Notes under the pieces: generated by a model | What the model was told of the DNA's origin: nothing | Seen by the model: only the letters and a program-made list of their open reading frames with translations | Database searches by the model: none | Origin: Pyricularia pennisetigena | Lineage: Eukaryota; Ascomycota; Sordariomycetes; Magnaporthales; Pyriculariaceae | Direction of reading: 5' to 3' | NCBI RefSeq assembly: GCF_004337985.1 | Contig: NW_021940920.1 | Span: 229,429-293,428 of the forward strand | Length of the DNA: 64,000 nucleotides | Position numbers and translations under genes: made by a program | Shown: piece by piece, positions 43,774 to 56,212 of the stretch | Layout of the letters: every line of letters begins with the position of its first letter | How positions within the stretch are numbered: position 1 is the stretch's first letter

Positions 43774-43802
43774 CCACAGTACTGAATACAGTTGAAAATT
43801 GA

Positions 43803-46800
43803 TCAAGCGGCTGCAATAAGCCTCCGTTGGATCCGGGCAAACTCTTTGAAATCCATCTTCCTATTGTCCACAGGAACATAGGGCCCTGAGGCAATACACA
43901 GCACTCTCATCCTCGGGTGGTACCGCAGACCCGTAAGCAACTTGGGCGTGATCAAAAAGTACTGCGAAGAGTGCTCGTCGCAGGCAATGTCGACCATGCG
44001 TTCATGGACCATGCGCTCGTTGCGCGGGTCCATGCCTTGGTTTATCTCATCGACGACGCGGAAGGGCGCCTGAGCCATCGACTGAAGCGACATGAGGTAG
44101 AAGATGGTGCTGACAGACCGCTCGCCACCGGATTGGCGATGTTGGTCAAGCTGCTGCAGTTCCTCGTGTTCCCTGTGATATCAAGAATGAATTAGCAAGT
44201 GAAAGGTGCCAGAGACAAAGATATTTACGTACCGAAACTTGACCTTGATGTTGATTGCCCATTGTGAAAAGTCCTCATCCTTGTGGATGCTGATCTCGCC
44301 TGCACAGCTGATCTGCTCGAAATTGTAGCTGAAGGCATCGTTAATACGGCCGACAAGCTCGTCAACTTGAGGCTCCCATTCGGCACGGATCTGAGCAATT
44401 TCCTCAGCAAGCTCATCAGCCTGCCCCTGTCGTCTTGCCATTGTCTGCTGCAACTTCTCAATCTCCTTCGCACGCATTTCAAATTGTCGGATGACGCCAG
44501 GATCCGCAGCGTGGACATACTCGAGACGTGACTTTTGGGCCTGAAGCTCGTTCCGTACTTCCTCTGAGGGTTTCTCGCCTAGCATTTCGTTGATCCGCGC
44601 AAGATCTTCTTCCGTGGTGTCCTGCATTGATTCTCGCACCTCGGCCCCGAGTGCCAAGCCGCGTTGCTTGAGAGTCTCTGCTTCCTGTCCAAGCCTTACA
44701 ATGACTCTCTTGCCTTCCTCCAACAGGTCGTGCACTTGCTGATTCTTTGTTTTCAGTGCTGCAACATCCGATTCGGCCTCGGCCAGTTTGATCTGGGCGT
44801 CGATGTATGCGAGATTGGCTTTTTCTATCTTGGGCAGCTGCTCTTCGTGGCGCAAGGCCTCTTTTGCAATCTCCAAAGCTTGTGAATCCATGTCACTGGC
44901 GAGCTGTCGCATGGTCGACTGCACCTCGCGCAACTCCTCGATCTTGAGTTCAAGCTTTTCTTTCTCAGACGCAATTTTGTCTGGCAGAGAACGCCATAGG
45001 TTGTACTCTCTCTGCTGCTCGCTCTTGGCAGCTCTCAGCTCGCGTAGCTCTTGGGAGATCTCATCGTGCTTGCTGTCAAGAGCTTGCGTCTGGGCGTCCA
45101 GCTCTCTTTTCCGATCTGAAAGTGCAGTCAGCTCTTCCATCACCTCCCTGAGCTTTTGCTTCAGTCGGTTCTTCTCTTCAGCATCCACTGGCTGGTCCGT
45201 CCAAAAACGGCCTGGCCGGATAGCATTCGTCATGGTTGACACAGCCTGCGGGCCGTACTCAGCCCTTCGCGTCGTCTTGTAGTAATGCTCCCCGGCTGCA
45301 AAGCTTCCGACGCCGTCAGGTTGGATGAGTCGCTCATACTGCTGATCGGATACGCTCCGTTTGCCAACAGCGAACTTGTGCAGTTGCTTATCTGCACAGA
45401 GCATGGCTAGCACGGGCTCCGGACCGTCAACAAAATCGATGGCAAATCCATCCAAGCCAAGTTTCCTCAGGTTTTCGGTACTAAGAGGTGGTTGGAAACT
45501 TCGCAGTGGTGTAGTGCAGGTCCGGATGTTGACAGACAGGCTCATTTCCTTGAAGAAGATATCACTCAGCTTGGTGTGATCCTCTTTGCACTGCGCAACG
45601 AAGCAGAGAAAGTCGTCCTGCTGAAGACCACTCTGAACAAGGTCCGAGTATGTCTCGTCTTTGATGGCGCAGCTCAGGGCTGCCGGACCAAACACTTCCT
45701 TTTTGAAGTCACTTTGATGTTCCAGAAGCCATTTGTAGCCAGCGGCCACATCCGGAAAGTGGTGCTCAATACGGCTGAGCTCCTGTCCCTCTCTTGTATC
45801 TAAACTTCTGATCTGGTTCTGCAAATTTGACTTCTCTCGCGATGTTTGCTTTCCCTTTGGTACCACGGTATTGACCAGTTCCTCCTGAATCTGACGCCGT
45901 TCACTCTCAATTTCTCGTGAACGGTGCTCCTTCTCTCGAATCTTTGTGTTCCAGGAAGCTGCGTCGAAATTGGGCTCTTGGTTCTTCAGCCGATTCTCCA
46001 GGTCCGTGATCGTTTTCCTGATCACAGCCAGCTCTCTCTTCTTGTTTCCGAGTCCATCACTCTGGGCGTTGCGCTTCCCTTCGGTCTCTCTCAGTTTGTC
46101 GTCCATGGCTTCAATGTTTTTTGCCATCTGCTCTGCGAGTTGGGCATCTTGTGCGACTTGTCGCTTGAGATGGGGGATGCATTCTTTGATTTGCCTAACG
46201 TATTCCTGCTTGGCATTAACAGCCTCCATCGCGGGCCCTGCTCCTGCTTGGAACCGCCTGAGTTTTCTTTCGGCCTCTGTCTTCTTCTTTTTCGATTCCT
46301 TGTAGTCGCGCCGGGCCTCTTGGTAGAGACAGTGCTTTAGAGCGCGGTCCCAGTCATGAATTGTCTTTTCGATTTCCTCCCTCTCTCGCAACCTCTCTAC
46401 ATCTGCCTGCATGCCTTGCTGTTTGGTCACCATGACCCTCAAGGTATCGGCATCCTGTTCGCTATGTTGTTTGAAATCTTTCTGTCTCTTGTACAGCTCC
46501 CTGAGTTGTATCTGCTGTTCGATGATCTTCGGCGGCGCCGTGGCCTGGAGCGTCCTGGTCAACAGATCTACGGGGTTCACTCCAGAGAACTCGGAAACTT
46601 TGTCTTGTGGGAGAAACTGGCATAGATTGTCGATCTGAATTCGAAACTTTCCCATGAGGCGGTGAATATCTCTTTGGGGTACCTGCTCGCCATTGAGCCA
46701 GAACTGACGTTTCTGTTCTTCGGTGCTGAGAAGACGGAGCTTGATGACAGGATTCCTTGCATCTTTAGGCCTCTTTTGTAATTCGATCTCTATGGTTGCC

Positions 46801-47267
46801 TCATCCTTGCCATGCTTCACAAATTCATTGAGCTTGGTTGCTCTTCCGAGTACGTTTGCAGGGTATCCAAGCCCAAGACAAATGGCGCAAACAAGAGAGC
46901 TCTTCCCCGTGCCGTTCGGCCCAATCACCATGTTGAGATTCGGCCCGGGAAGAAACTCGGCATGCTCGTACGTTACGAAGTTTTCGACTGTCACACGGAG
47001 GATCGCGCCTGGCTGGAACCCGGCCTGGGACGTGGCAGCTTGCCTTCCTGGTGGTCGTGAAGGCGCCGCTGATCCGGCCTGTAATCCGTCTTCGCTTCGC
47101 TCCTCCTCTCTTTCCTCTGGCGCAAAGGAATGGAATTCTTCCTCAATGTCTTCCTCTTCTAGTTCGCTCTTGCGCACTTTCACTCGCTTCCGGCTGGCGT
47201 CGCCATTGCGCTCGTTGTGGGCATCGTCAAAGGTGGACCTAGAACGGCGATGGGATGTAGGTCTCAT
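43803..47267 (-). CDS. SMC5: SMC5, structural maintenance of chromosomes protein 5 (1134 aa)
   Basis: ATPase of the SMC5/6 complex, which with Nse proteins resolves recombination intermediates and protects stalled forks. Exon 1 44233-47267 and exon 2 43803-44172, intron 44173-44232 (60 bp, phase 2). The basic/acidic N-terminal extension (about 85 residues, with RKRVKVRK as nuclear signal) leads into the head: [19 protein letters not shown], and Walker [10 protein letters not shown] near residues 116-124. Long coiled coils run at about 250-490 and 700-990, separated by the hinge (about 500-700, [20 protein letters not shown]). The second head half includes [20 protein letters not shown], the ABC signature [18 protein letters not shown], and Walker [13 protein letters not shown]. 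This [17 protein letters not shown] pair identifies SMC5 rather than SMC6. Nothing is missing. Confidence 0.97.
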
Positions 47268-49068
47268 CTTCCGTCACCTAGCCCTACAGAGCGGGGGCCT
47301 TTTGCAGTCGTATTGTCAAGGTCGGGGCGAGTTGATGATCGAGAATTTCTTCAGAGCCATAGTCGACGTCTTGTTCAGCCGTGACGCGTTGGAAAGACGC
47401 GCTCAATTAAAGTTGTAGTGGACCTTGCAGCTAAAGTCGGTCCCTGGACCTATCGAATTGAATCGCGGGGCAGAGGAGGTGGGTAATGTGGGTCGAAGCT
47501 TTATATTGCTTTCAGATTCCAACGACACAAATCAAAAACACCTTTGATGAGCGCTTGCTATCTTGAAGTCTCGGCCTTTGACATGCCATTTGCGATTGTG
47601 GTAGAAAACCCTTTCTTACTCAGTGCGGCAAAATGAGGCCCAGAAGAAGATCTAGATTGTCTCTGATGAGGAGGAGTATGGTTGGGGACTGTCAAGAAAG
47701 CATTCAAGCGTGGAACTGCAGAATCCCTCATTCCAACCCGAGCCCAGGCAGCAAATTGGTTTTGACTCCCTTAAAAGACCGTTGATAAAGATTACGGCGA
47801 CATTTTGGTCTTACAGATTACTTGCTTGATGCTTGAATGACAAACCATCGCAAAAAAAAAAAAAAAAAAACCCCGTCAATACTCTATCACGTGGGGAAGT
47901 CTTAGTAGATAGGTGATGTCGAAGCCGGCGATAATTCAGTACAAGAAGCTCGGTAAGAGAATGAAAACTTTGCCCAGGATACACAACAAGTGGAATTTAT
48001 CATCTTCTCTCTGTTCGCATCTCGTAATGATATGAATGTGTCCTATGGACGAGAGAGTAGCGTGAATCGGGGACCTGAGGAGGAGGTTAACGACGCTTTT
48101 ATATTTCGAGTTTGCTTATCTGGGCCACTGTTGTCTGTTACTCTTAAGTCTACTGGAGAGAATGGATCAGAATGGCGGTGGGGAAAAAGGATTTTTGAGG
48201 GAAGGACAATTTGTAAACCTGGGAGTCCTGCAAGATCAATCGCCCAAGAAGGCAGATACATTTACGAAGTTGGATATTGACCTCAGGTAGCTTGACGGTA
48301 TCCAACTTCCCACTGATTTGGAACGGATCTCATGCTGCTACGGGTGCCGTTTGTCGCTCTGGGCGAGGTTTTGTAGTCGACCGTCCAGATTTTCTCGAGG
48401 AGGAAGGAGCTAACTGAGGTAAGACCCAAAAAATCACCTCTATCCTCATCACCCCACACTCCTCCTCCTCCTCCTACCTTACTTTGCATTCCACCAATTT
48501 CTCCCTTGCGGTGTCGCAATTCCATCTCTCCAAAGCCACCGCCGGCTCAAGAATTCTTTTATTTCGCATCTTGTCTTTGGCTGCGTGCCAGCCAGGTTAA
48601 CTTGTGCAAAAGTATACCCGACTGTCACCCTTTGGCGGTAACTTTTTGCTGCCATTCTCGCCAACCCTGCTTTGTTTTTCTTTCAGCTGGCAACCTCTCG
48701 TTGTGCCCGCACCGCAATCCATCAAGCTTTTATTTCTCCTTGCCAACGCTCTTTCTTTCTTTCCTTGTTTTTCGTCACTCACTGTTCCCTTTCCCAACAG
48801 CTCCTTGGTACTCCTTCATCACGCTCATTATTCTCAGTTCTTTTTTACGACTTTGATACTACATTGCGGCGAGCTGTATGCAGTCCCCATCGGCTAGCTT
48901 TCACCGGCCAAAACAGCTTGAGCTAGTTTCGATCTTCACCCTCTTGCAGCTCTTTAGCATCTGATCCTTTGGCACGCAAGAGTTCACTAGTGATTGCCTA
49001 TCTCATATTACCTTTACATAAACCTGCATCATTAGCATGTGCTAGCTAGGGCCATAAGCTTAGCAAGG
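47268..49068. promoter_or_regulatory. Divergent promoter region of SMC5 and the Gin4/Cdr2 kinase
   Basis: 1.8 kb between two start codons. It contains a 19-base A tract (47852-47870), a CTC repeat (48461-48476), and a long pyrimidine-rich stretch (about 48640-48850) leading into the kinase gene, typical of a filamentous-fungal leader. No separate gene was supported. Confidence 0.5.
47852..47870. repeat. Poly-A tract, 19 bases
   Basis: Homopolymer in the SMC5/kinase spacer. Confidence 0.85.
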
Positions 49069-52000
49069 ATGGAAGTTCGCACTCAGGCTCGGATGCCTCT
49101 AAGACCGGTTCTCGAAGAGGCATCCATGCGAGCAAACCACTCCAAAAGTCAGAACTCTGCTACTCCATCCCGCTGTCAGCATGCCGATATCAAGACCGAG
49201 AACATCCGACCTGCTCAGCCTCAAAAACCGCGCCAACATAATTCCGTGGACAGTTCTCATGTGCCGTTAAACCCGCGACTATATGAGATTCGTGAAGAGG
49301 CACAAAGCACTCCTGAAAGCAAGCGAGAATCTCAGGCATCAACGGCCTCGTACGCACCCTCCAGCTCAAATACTTTCCGCAAACCGAAGACGCACGTTGG
49401 TCCTTGGCAGTTAGGGAAAACTCTGGGCAAAGGCTCATCTGCGCGTGTCAGATTGGCACGCCATACTTCAACTCATCAGTATGTGGCCGTCAAGATCATT
49501 GCCAAGAGCACTTGCAAAATGACGCAAGCGGGCAGCCTAGCAAAGCTGGACGAGGTTGACAGTGCCGCACCGGACAAAGTGGAAGGCATGCGACGGATGC
49601 CTATAGCTCTTGAGCGCGAGGTGGCTATTCTGAAGTTGATTGAACACCCCAACATCGTAAAGCTTTACGACATCTGGGAAAACAGCAATGAGATGTAAGT
49701 GTGGATATATGTTGGGGCTCTTATTCTCTTTAGACACTCCCTTGCTGACTGGCGCAGATACTTGATCTTAGAATACGTTGAAAGAGGCGACCTCTTCGAC
49801 TTCATTAGTAAACATGGGCCAATGCCTGAGGAGGAAGCTCTGTTTGTCTTTCGTCAGATCATGAGTGCTTTGGAGTACTGCCACTCATACGGAATCTGCC
49901 ACCGCGACTTGAAGCCAGAGAATATCTTGCTCAAAGGCAATGGTCAAGTCAAGATTGCAGACTTTGGCATGGCAGCTCTTCACCAGGGTCCTCGCACGCC
50001 TCTGTGGACATTTTGCGGAAGCCCTCACTACGCCGCTCCAGAGTTACTTCGCGAGAAGGCTTACCGTGGTGAGAAGTCAGATATCTGGAGTATGGGGGTT
50101 ATCCTATTCGCGATGATGGCTGCCCGTTTGCCTTTTGACGACGAGGACATGAACCTCATGTTTGCCAAGGCGAGAAAGGCAATCTACCACATGCCATCCC
50201 ATTTCAGCGACGAGGCAAAGGACTTTATCCATCGCTTGCTTCAGGTTGACCCTAGAAAAAGGCTCTCCATGAGGCAGATGTGGCAGCACCCCGTGGTGTG
50301 GAAGTACGGGTATCTCGATGAGCTTGGCGGCGAAGGAATCCCTGAAGTTCCGAATCCGAAAGCTCGACAGGAGATCAAGCCCTTGGACCTATGTGACATT
50401 GATCCTCAGATCTTGCGACAGATACAATCAATGTGGCACACGATGTCTGAGGATGAGTTGGTCAAAAAGCTTATCAGTGCCGAGTGAGCCCCCTTGTCCT
50501 GGATAACTAGCTTGCGTTGAATTTGGAAAATTTACTGACAAAGGAGAACCTTCCTTCGTCGCTGTGACTCAGTCCAAACGATCAAAAGCTCTTCTACTGG
50601 CTTTTGAATGGCTATCGTGAGAGACAGCTGGAGAACTACGATCCTAGCTTGACGCATTCTCCAAGTGATTACCATCACATCCGTCCGCCACTGTGGTCGA
50701 CCAAGGTCTCAACACGCCAGTTTATGACGAACAAGGCTAGTGGTCACGGACGCAGCATCTCCAAATTCACAGTCATCTCCAACGTGACGGACACGGGAAC
50801 AGGAGCGAATCTCGGTACAGTTCGAAGTTACGACCCGTACAAATCTCCAGCAGTGAAACAACCTTATGCGACACACGCCAAGATTGTCATACACCGCGAT
50901 ACCACGGACCCAGATCGAAAGACAGCCTCGCTGGGTTCTACCTCCTGCCATAAACCTAGGGCTAATTCCACCGGGAGTTGGAAACGTCCGCGTAGAAGCC
51001 AGCTGGGTAACCGAATCCTCACGCCACGGAGTACTGCTAGCTCAGTTCAAAGCAACAGGAAGTTTCATGCTCGCTCGCGAACCGGCTCCCGTCACAAGAG
51101 AGCTATGGACTTCTCCGTTGCTCGCAGGAAGATGGTGGCAGCAAAGCTCAACAATCAACAAACGTTGCTTGGTACTGATGGCAAGCAGACAGTACCTGAA
51201 TGGAATAAAAAATGTTCCTCAGATCCTGATCTTCCGGCAAATATGACTGACAGCAGCAATGCCAAGTTGAGGTCCAAAGATCGTCTGCACGAGGAACTGC
51301 GACACTTCAGCAGCAGCATTGCCAAGGACTGTGACGATGCGTTCAATAGCTCTGTTCTTTCGGTATCCCAGTTTGATGGCGATCGGTCAAGACAAGGCTC
51401 TCCTTTCTCCTTGAGCCTGGGCACACCTATGTTTGCCACTCCAGTTACACCTGTCGCCACACCAACGATTCCTCGTCCGTCAGCCCGACCATGGGACTCG
51501 CGACCATTGCCGCCAACTCCTCCGTCTTCAAGCCATGAGACGGAATCGACCGTCAACTCTGCCAAAAACCCAAGCATCCCCGTCAGACGAGGCCAGCCTC
51601 CCACCCAGGGCTATAGCCTTGGATTCGGGCCGGTAGCAACGACCCCGACACCATCTGATCGTCGAGTAGTTTCCGCACCTGTTCACGGTGGTCAATACGG
51701 AGAATGTGTTACCAGGCAGTTGCCCTCGATCGATGAGGGCACTCCAAACATATTTCAGGACGAGGTAAACAGGTCGAGAATTGTGTCGTTGCCGGTAAAG
51801 CCATCCGCTGCGGTCCCTACCCCGAACGAAGCCAGGGGTCTGGAGTTTCTTTCGAAGGCAGACAAGACAATTCGAATTGTTCATTCGCCATCTGCCAAGC
51901 GCGAGTCTGGGATCGCACGTCACCCCTATCCTATTCATGCCAACGCCAAGGCCTCAAAAACGTTGGGAACGTCGACTGGACCTGTTACACACACTTCTGT

Positions 52001-53030
52001 CGACCCCTACCGTGCAGATGACCCTAGCATCGGCCATGGAAATACCCAACTTGCGCAAACCTCATCCCAAGGCAGTGCTTCAACATTTGCCATGCGGAAG
52101 AAGACGTCCTCTTGGTTTAAACGACTCTCTAGAGAGTCTAGGAGCTCCAAGGGCTCGCTATGTGATGGCTTGGACGATGCAAAGAGCACCGACGTACCAT
52201 GTGTTCCTACATCAGTACCTAAAAAGGATGAGCGGGCTAACTCAAGCAGCATTATAACCCATCGCCCGCCGGAGAAGACTTCGAACACGAAGAAAAGCTT
52301 TTTCCTGCCATTTTGGCGAAACAATAAGGCCGAGCCAAGAATGTCATTGGCAGGTAAGCCTGGAAGATCCGCGCGATATACCTCTAGACCCTTTAATAGC
52401 GCTGTTAAACTAAAACATTGTTATGCAGAGCCCGACTTCGAGGAAAGCCCAAGCACAGAAACCGAACGGGCGGCGAAGTCGCACAAGACAAGTGGAACAA
52501 ATCTACTTCACTTCGATGACGCCGAATCTGCTGAGCGCATGATCAAGCCACAGCAGAACTGGCTCGCACGTCTGTTCAGAGTCAAGCCGGCGACAAGGGC
52601 TGTCTGCCTTTCAATCTCTCGGCGCCGAGCTCGTCAGGAGGTAGCCATTCTTTTGCGTGATTGGCGCAAGTATGGCATTCGTGATGTTGAGGTTGACAAG
52701 AAGCGCAATGTTGTCTTTGCACGTCTAAGCAGCAAGAATCGTAAGTTACTGCCCACTCAACGGATAATATCGGGCTGAACAAGTTGCTGATGAAATGAAT
52801 TTTGAACAGACCTCAACATCAAGGAGGTCGCATTCGCGTGCGAGATCATAACAGTAATTGAGCATGGCAAACGTAATCACCTCAGCATCATCCGGTTCAC
52901 ACAAGAGAAAGGCGCTGCTAGCAGCTTCCAAAGGGTTGTCGACACGATGCGGGACGTGCTAGGCAATCGCAATCTTCTTGTCACTGACAAGAGTAAGGCA
53001 AAAATGATGATCAAGACCCTGAATTCGTGA
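49069..53030 (+). CDS. Gin4/Hsl1/Cdr2-type serine/threonine kinase with C-terminal KA1 domain (1246 aa)
   Basis: CAMK-like kinase of the group that couples septins and cell size to mitotic entry through Wee1 (yeast Gin4/Hsl1, fission-yeast Cdr2). Four exons: 49069-49694, 49758-50483, 50573-52740, 52810-53030; introns of 63, 89 and 69 bp. The ATG at 49069 is used; only a GTG lies upstream in frame. The kinase domain covers about residues 113-390: WQLGKTLGKGSSARVRLA, VAVKIIAK (Lys142), HRDLKPENILL, DFGMAAL, FCGSPHYAAPELL, DIWSMGVILF. The insert between the Lys strand and helix C (about 25 residues) is typical of this group. Residues about 410-1110 are disordered, Ser/Thr-rich. The C-terminal 130 residues form a KA1-like membrane/septin-binding domain (ARLFRVKPATRAVCLSISRR, then HLNIKEVAFACEIITVIEHG, FQRVVDTMRDVLGN). 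All catalytic residues are intact, so an active kinase is expected. Which of the three paralogue names fits best cannot be told here. Confidence 0.93.
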
Positions 53031-54393
53031 AGTCGCCGAACGGCCAACACTTCACCTAGGGGCCCAACACCCCTCCTATCCGTCCTTGAACTTTCTCGCC
53101 TCTTGTTCTTCCGGGGGCATTCGCCGTATCTTGGCCTGAACAGTATCCTAGGCTGAGGCAAAGGGGCTCTGCACGTTAATGGATGTTATAACAGAGCTAA
53201 ATTTGGCACCTCGACAAATTTAGCGTCCAGATGGGTTGACCCAGTTGCTAACCATATTCCATCTCGGAAGGTCATGGCAGCTTGGACTCTAAGATTTTCT
53301 GTGCTAATGATGAGACCACCAGGTCAAGCGGGGCTATTTGTGTTTGATGGTACTACTTGGGAGCTTGCTCACTGTTGGACATGGTGATACAAAAGGTGCA
53401 TTGGGGGTTTCTCTTTTTTTGTATGTGGGTGGATGGTCAAAATCAGTGAAGAGGACGGGAAGTAGGTGTGGGATTCCTCTCACTGTATCGAGCTCCGACT
53501 GTTTTCTTCGATTGTCGACCGGATGGTGTTGCGTAGAGGCAAAGCTGAGGCTGAGCTTGACGACTGTTATTCATGGGATGAATGAGGGCCACAGCTGGTC
53601 ATAATTGGGACTATTGGAGGAAACGGAAGGAAGCCTTTGATATTCGGGCAGCATGAATGCAATCACTAATGTCTTGTTCATATGCTAAATTGAGGTGCAC
53701 AACAAACCTACCTAGGCAGTCAGTGAACAATGTTGAAGATTTCAGGAAAGCAAAGAAACCTTGGGGTCAATTGGGAGTAAATAGAGTCAAATTAAGTAAA
53801 AGTAAAAGGAATTTTGTTCATATACATACCCGGGTATCTAAACATCTGGATCCAAGTGACTAGTTAAGTACCTAACAAAGGGCCAGAAATAAATCCAGAT
53901 ATGTCAGAGTCCAGGCTGCTGGCCAAGCCACTGGTGGCTTCTCATATCGATCCACCAAGCCGGGGACGAGACTGGAGGATGGAGGATTCTGTATCACGTG
54001 AGAGAATTCGAGGCTGAATGGGGGTGCATGCTTGGCCTGATCAATGTTCACTTGGACAGACAGAAAGTCTACAAGTACATTTCTTCTTCCACTTCTGGCC
54101 CAGTCAATACAAGCGGATCAAACAAGTTGCAAGATATTTACGATGACAGGTTGCAAACCATTTAAGGCGAACTTTAATCGAAGGGCCCAGGAGAGCCGTT
54201 CATTGTGGGCCCCCCTAGACCATAAGTTCCTAAGCTACCATACCTAGGTACCCTGGCGAGGACTTCTCCACCTATTTGTTAGCTAGAAGAGTCGACCAAA
54301 CCTTGGGCGGGTCTTCAGTGGGATTGCCGGTTTTATCTCTGTTCATCGTCCATTCCATCAGCACAACAAACAGCCTTACTTTTTTTTTGCGCC
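53031..54393. other. Intergenic, 1.4 kb
   Basis: Kinase 3' region and APT1 promoter. No gene supported. Contains TACCTAGGTACC at 54241-54252 about 150 bp before the APT1 start. Confidence 0.55.
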
Positions 54394-55578
54394 ATGCCGA
54401 ACTACCCAACGCCTCTTCGCTTCCCTGCTACGGGCCGCCACACGGCAACCGTCATTTTTGTCCACGGACTCGGGGACAGTGGTCACGGCTGGGCACCGGC
54501 CGTCGAGAACTGGAGGCGGCGCCAGAAGCTTGACGAGGTCAAGTTCATACTGCCTCACGCCCCGACCATCCCCATCACGTGCAATGTGAGTGTGCTTCAA
54601 AACGAAGGAAGGTATATATGCCAGCCTGGAGCTTGCAGACTTTGATCTGAAGCACGGTGCTGTCTTTGGAGTCTCAGTACTCTTGCGGGCCCTCTCGCCT
54701 TCTGCTATCCGTGTACACGAGCGAGGCCTTTCCCGGGAGTAGCGTCCCCTTTGGAGCTTCCGAGAAAGAGCACAAATATCTTTAGTTTTTGATATGAGAT
54801 CTAATGACTGACTGGACTGCTACTGGGCGATAGATGGGAATGAGGATGCCGGGCTGGTACGACATAGTAAGTAGAACCACTATTCCTAGAGTATGCTGAT
54901 CGACTAGTTTCTTGCCTCTGTTCTTGTTTCCAAAGAGCCCTGTCCGCTGTCTGACCATTCGCGCTACCCCAACACAGAAAAGGATTGATGGCTCGCCTCA
55001 GTCCCTCCGCGAGGACGAAGATGAAGAAGGTGTTCTGCGCAGCCAAAAGTACTTTCATGACTTGATCCAGCAAGAAATCGACGCGGGGATCCCATCGGAG
55101 CGCATCGTCATCGGTGGCTTTTCGCAGGGTGGTGTCATGTCCATCTTTTCCGGCCTCACGGCCAAGGTCAAGCTCGCTGCTATTGTGGCAATGTCTGCAT
55201 ACGTGCCCCTGTCGCTCAAGTTCAAGGAGCTTGTCGGTAGCTGTGAAGCGAACAAGGCGACTCCAATCTGGATGGGGCACGGCACGGCCGATCCTGTGGT
55301 GCCGACTGTTTTGGGGTTGATGTCCGAGGCTCTGCTCAAGGAGGAGGGCTATCAGGTCACGATGAAGTTATACCAGTGAGTACAGCCACATCTTTTTTTT
55401 TCAACCCGAGATAGACGAGACCTTGCGTGTTGTTTTTGATTGCTGACAATACATGCGTCTCTCCAGAGGCATGGGTCATTCCGCTTGTCCCGAGGAGCTG
55501 GACGAGGTTGAGGCGTTTCTGCGGAAAAGCCTTCCCCCGTTGGGAGACAAAGGCTCGGGGGGTAAAGAGGAATTATGA
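54394..55578 (+). CDS. APT1: Acyl-protein thioesterase 1 (244 aa)
   Basis: Serine hydrolase that removes palmitate from proteins such as Ras and G-alpha subunits. Four exons: 54394-54585, 54834-54866, 54978-55375, 55467-55578; introns of 248, 111 and 91 bp. The start gives MPNYPTPLRFPATGRHTATV, then the oxyanion loop VIFVHGLGDSGHGW. The 33-bp exon 2 encodes MGMRMPGWYDI, the conserved PGWYD block. The nucleophile Ser is in GGFSQGGVMS, the acid in WMGHGTADPVV, and the catalytic His in GMGHSACPEELDEVEAFL after the last intron. Length and triad match the family; all three residues are present. No signal peptide. The long introns 1 and 2 around the tiny exon make this gene prone to mis-annotation. 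Confidence 0.95.
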
Positions 55579-56212
55579 ATACATGGCAGAGCCTCAAAGA
55601 ACGGACAAAGACTGTAAAGCCTCCCTTGGCTGGAAGGATAAGCTGAAGCGATGTAAAGTGGCTTGAAGTTGGGCTGGCTCTGAGCCAGGTACTCTGATAA
55701 TCTCAGATGTTTTCACGTACACTTAGAAGACGAACTGTGTCAAGTACTGCAGAATGGCGGAAAGCCCATAATTGATGATAACAGTGTTGCAACTGTCGAC
55801 AAAGCCGGAACCGGCTGCATATCAGAAAGGTAGAGTGCGATTCCGGCGGAAAGCTGGCGCCAAGGACTCCGATGTTGATGAGAAGAGTACTTGACTGGCT
55901 CTAATACCTCGAGGCTCCGCTGAAAGCATCGGGGAAGTGCCCCGAACTGCAGCAGACAAACGGCATTAGCCCCGCCTCCGCAGCCTGACTCGCCAACCTT
56001 TTCCGTGAGCCAGCTCAAAGTGTAAGGCGCATGTTGTATAAAAGGCCAAGGATAACAACGGCCTTTACCGTAGAGCGTCGTCTTTCTGTTCTTGTTCCCC
56101 TTCATTTGATCTTAGACTGCGCTAGATTTATTTAGTGGTTTTTTTACTATTCCAGGCCGTCAATTTGAAACATTATAAGAAAAAAAGGAGACAGAGTTCC
56201 ACAGCCGGCATA
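55579..56212. other. Intergenic, ACC deaminase promoter region
   Basis: APT1 3' region followed by the ACC deaminase promoter. A TATA-like element is listed separately. No gene seen. Confidence 0.55.
56037..56045 (+). promoter_or_regulatory. TATA-box-like element upstream of ACC deaminase
   Basis: TATAAAAGG, about 170 bases before the ATG at 56213. A good match to a TATA box; position is plausible if the leader is about 130-140 bases. Not proven. Confidence 0.4.

Larger units (their letters stand above)
34755..43802. other. Gene-free island, about 9 kb
   Basis: No coding gene could be supported on either strand. The longest frames (34736-35341 minus, 38853-39290 plus, 41912-42280 minus) lack recognisable domains, intron structure or fungal codon bias. 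I looked for tRNA B-box, 5S rRNA and spliceosomal RNA patterns by eye and saw none. The first kilobase may be leader and promoter of the Mug72-like gene. The island holds a 45-base and a 27-base A tract, a GCAAA repeat, a TCTAG repeat (41171-41190), GTACCTAG motifs, and a small gap at 42369-42379. No transposon protein, terminal repeat or strong AT skew was recognised. Confidence 0.55.

Noticed and set aside
34755..43802. Transposon or retroelement origin of the island
   Set aside because: No reverse transcriptase, integrase or transposase motif, and no terminal repeats, were recognised; kept only as an open possibility.
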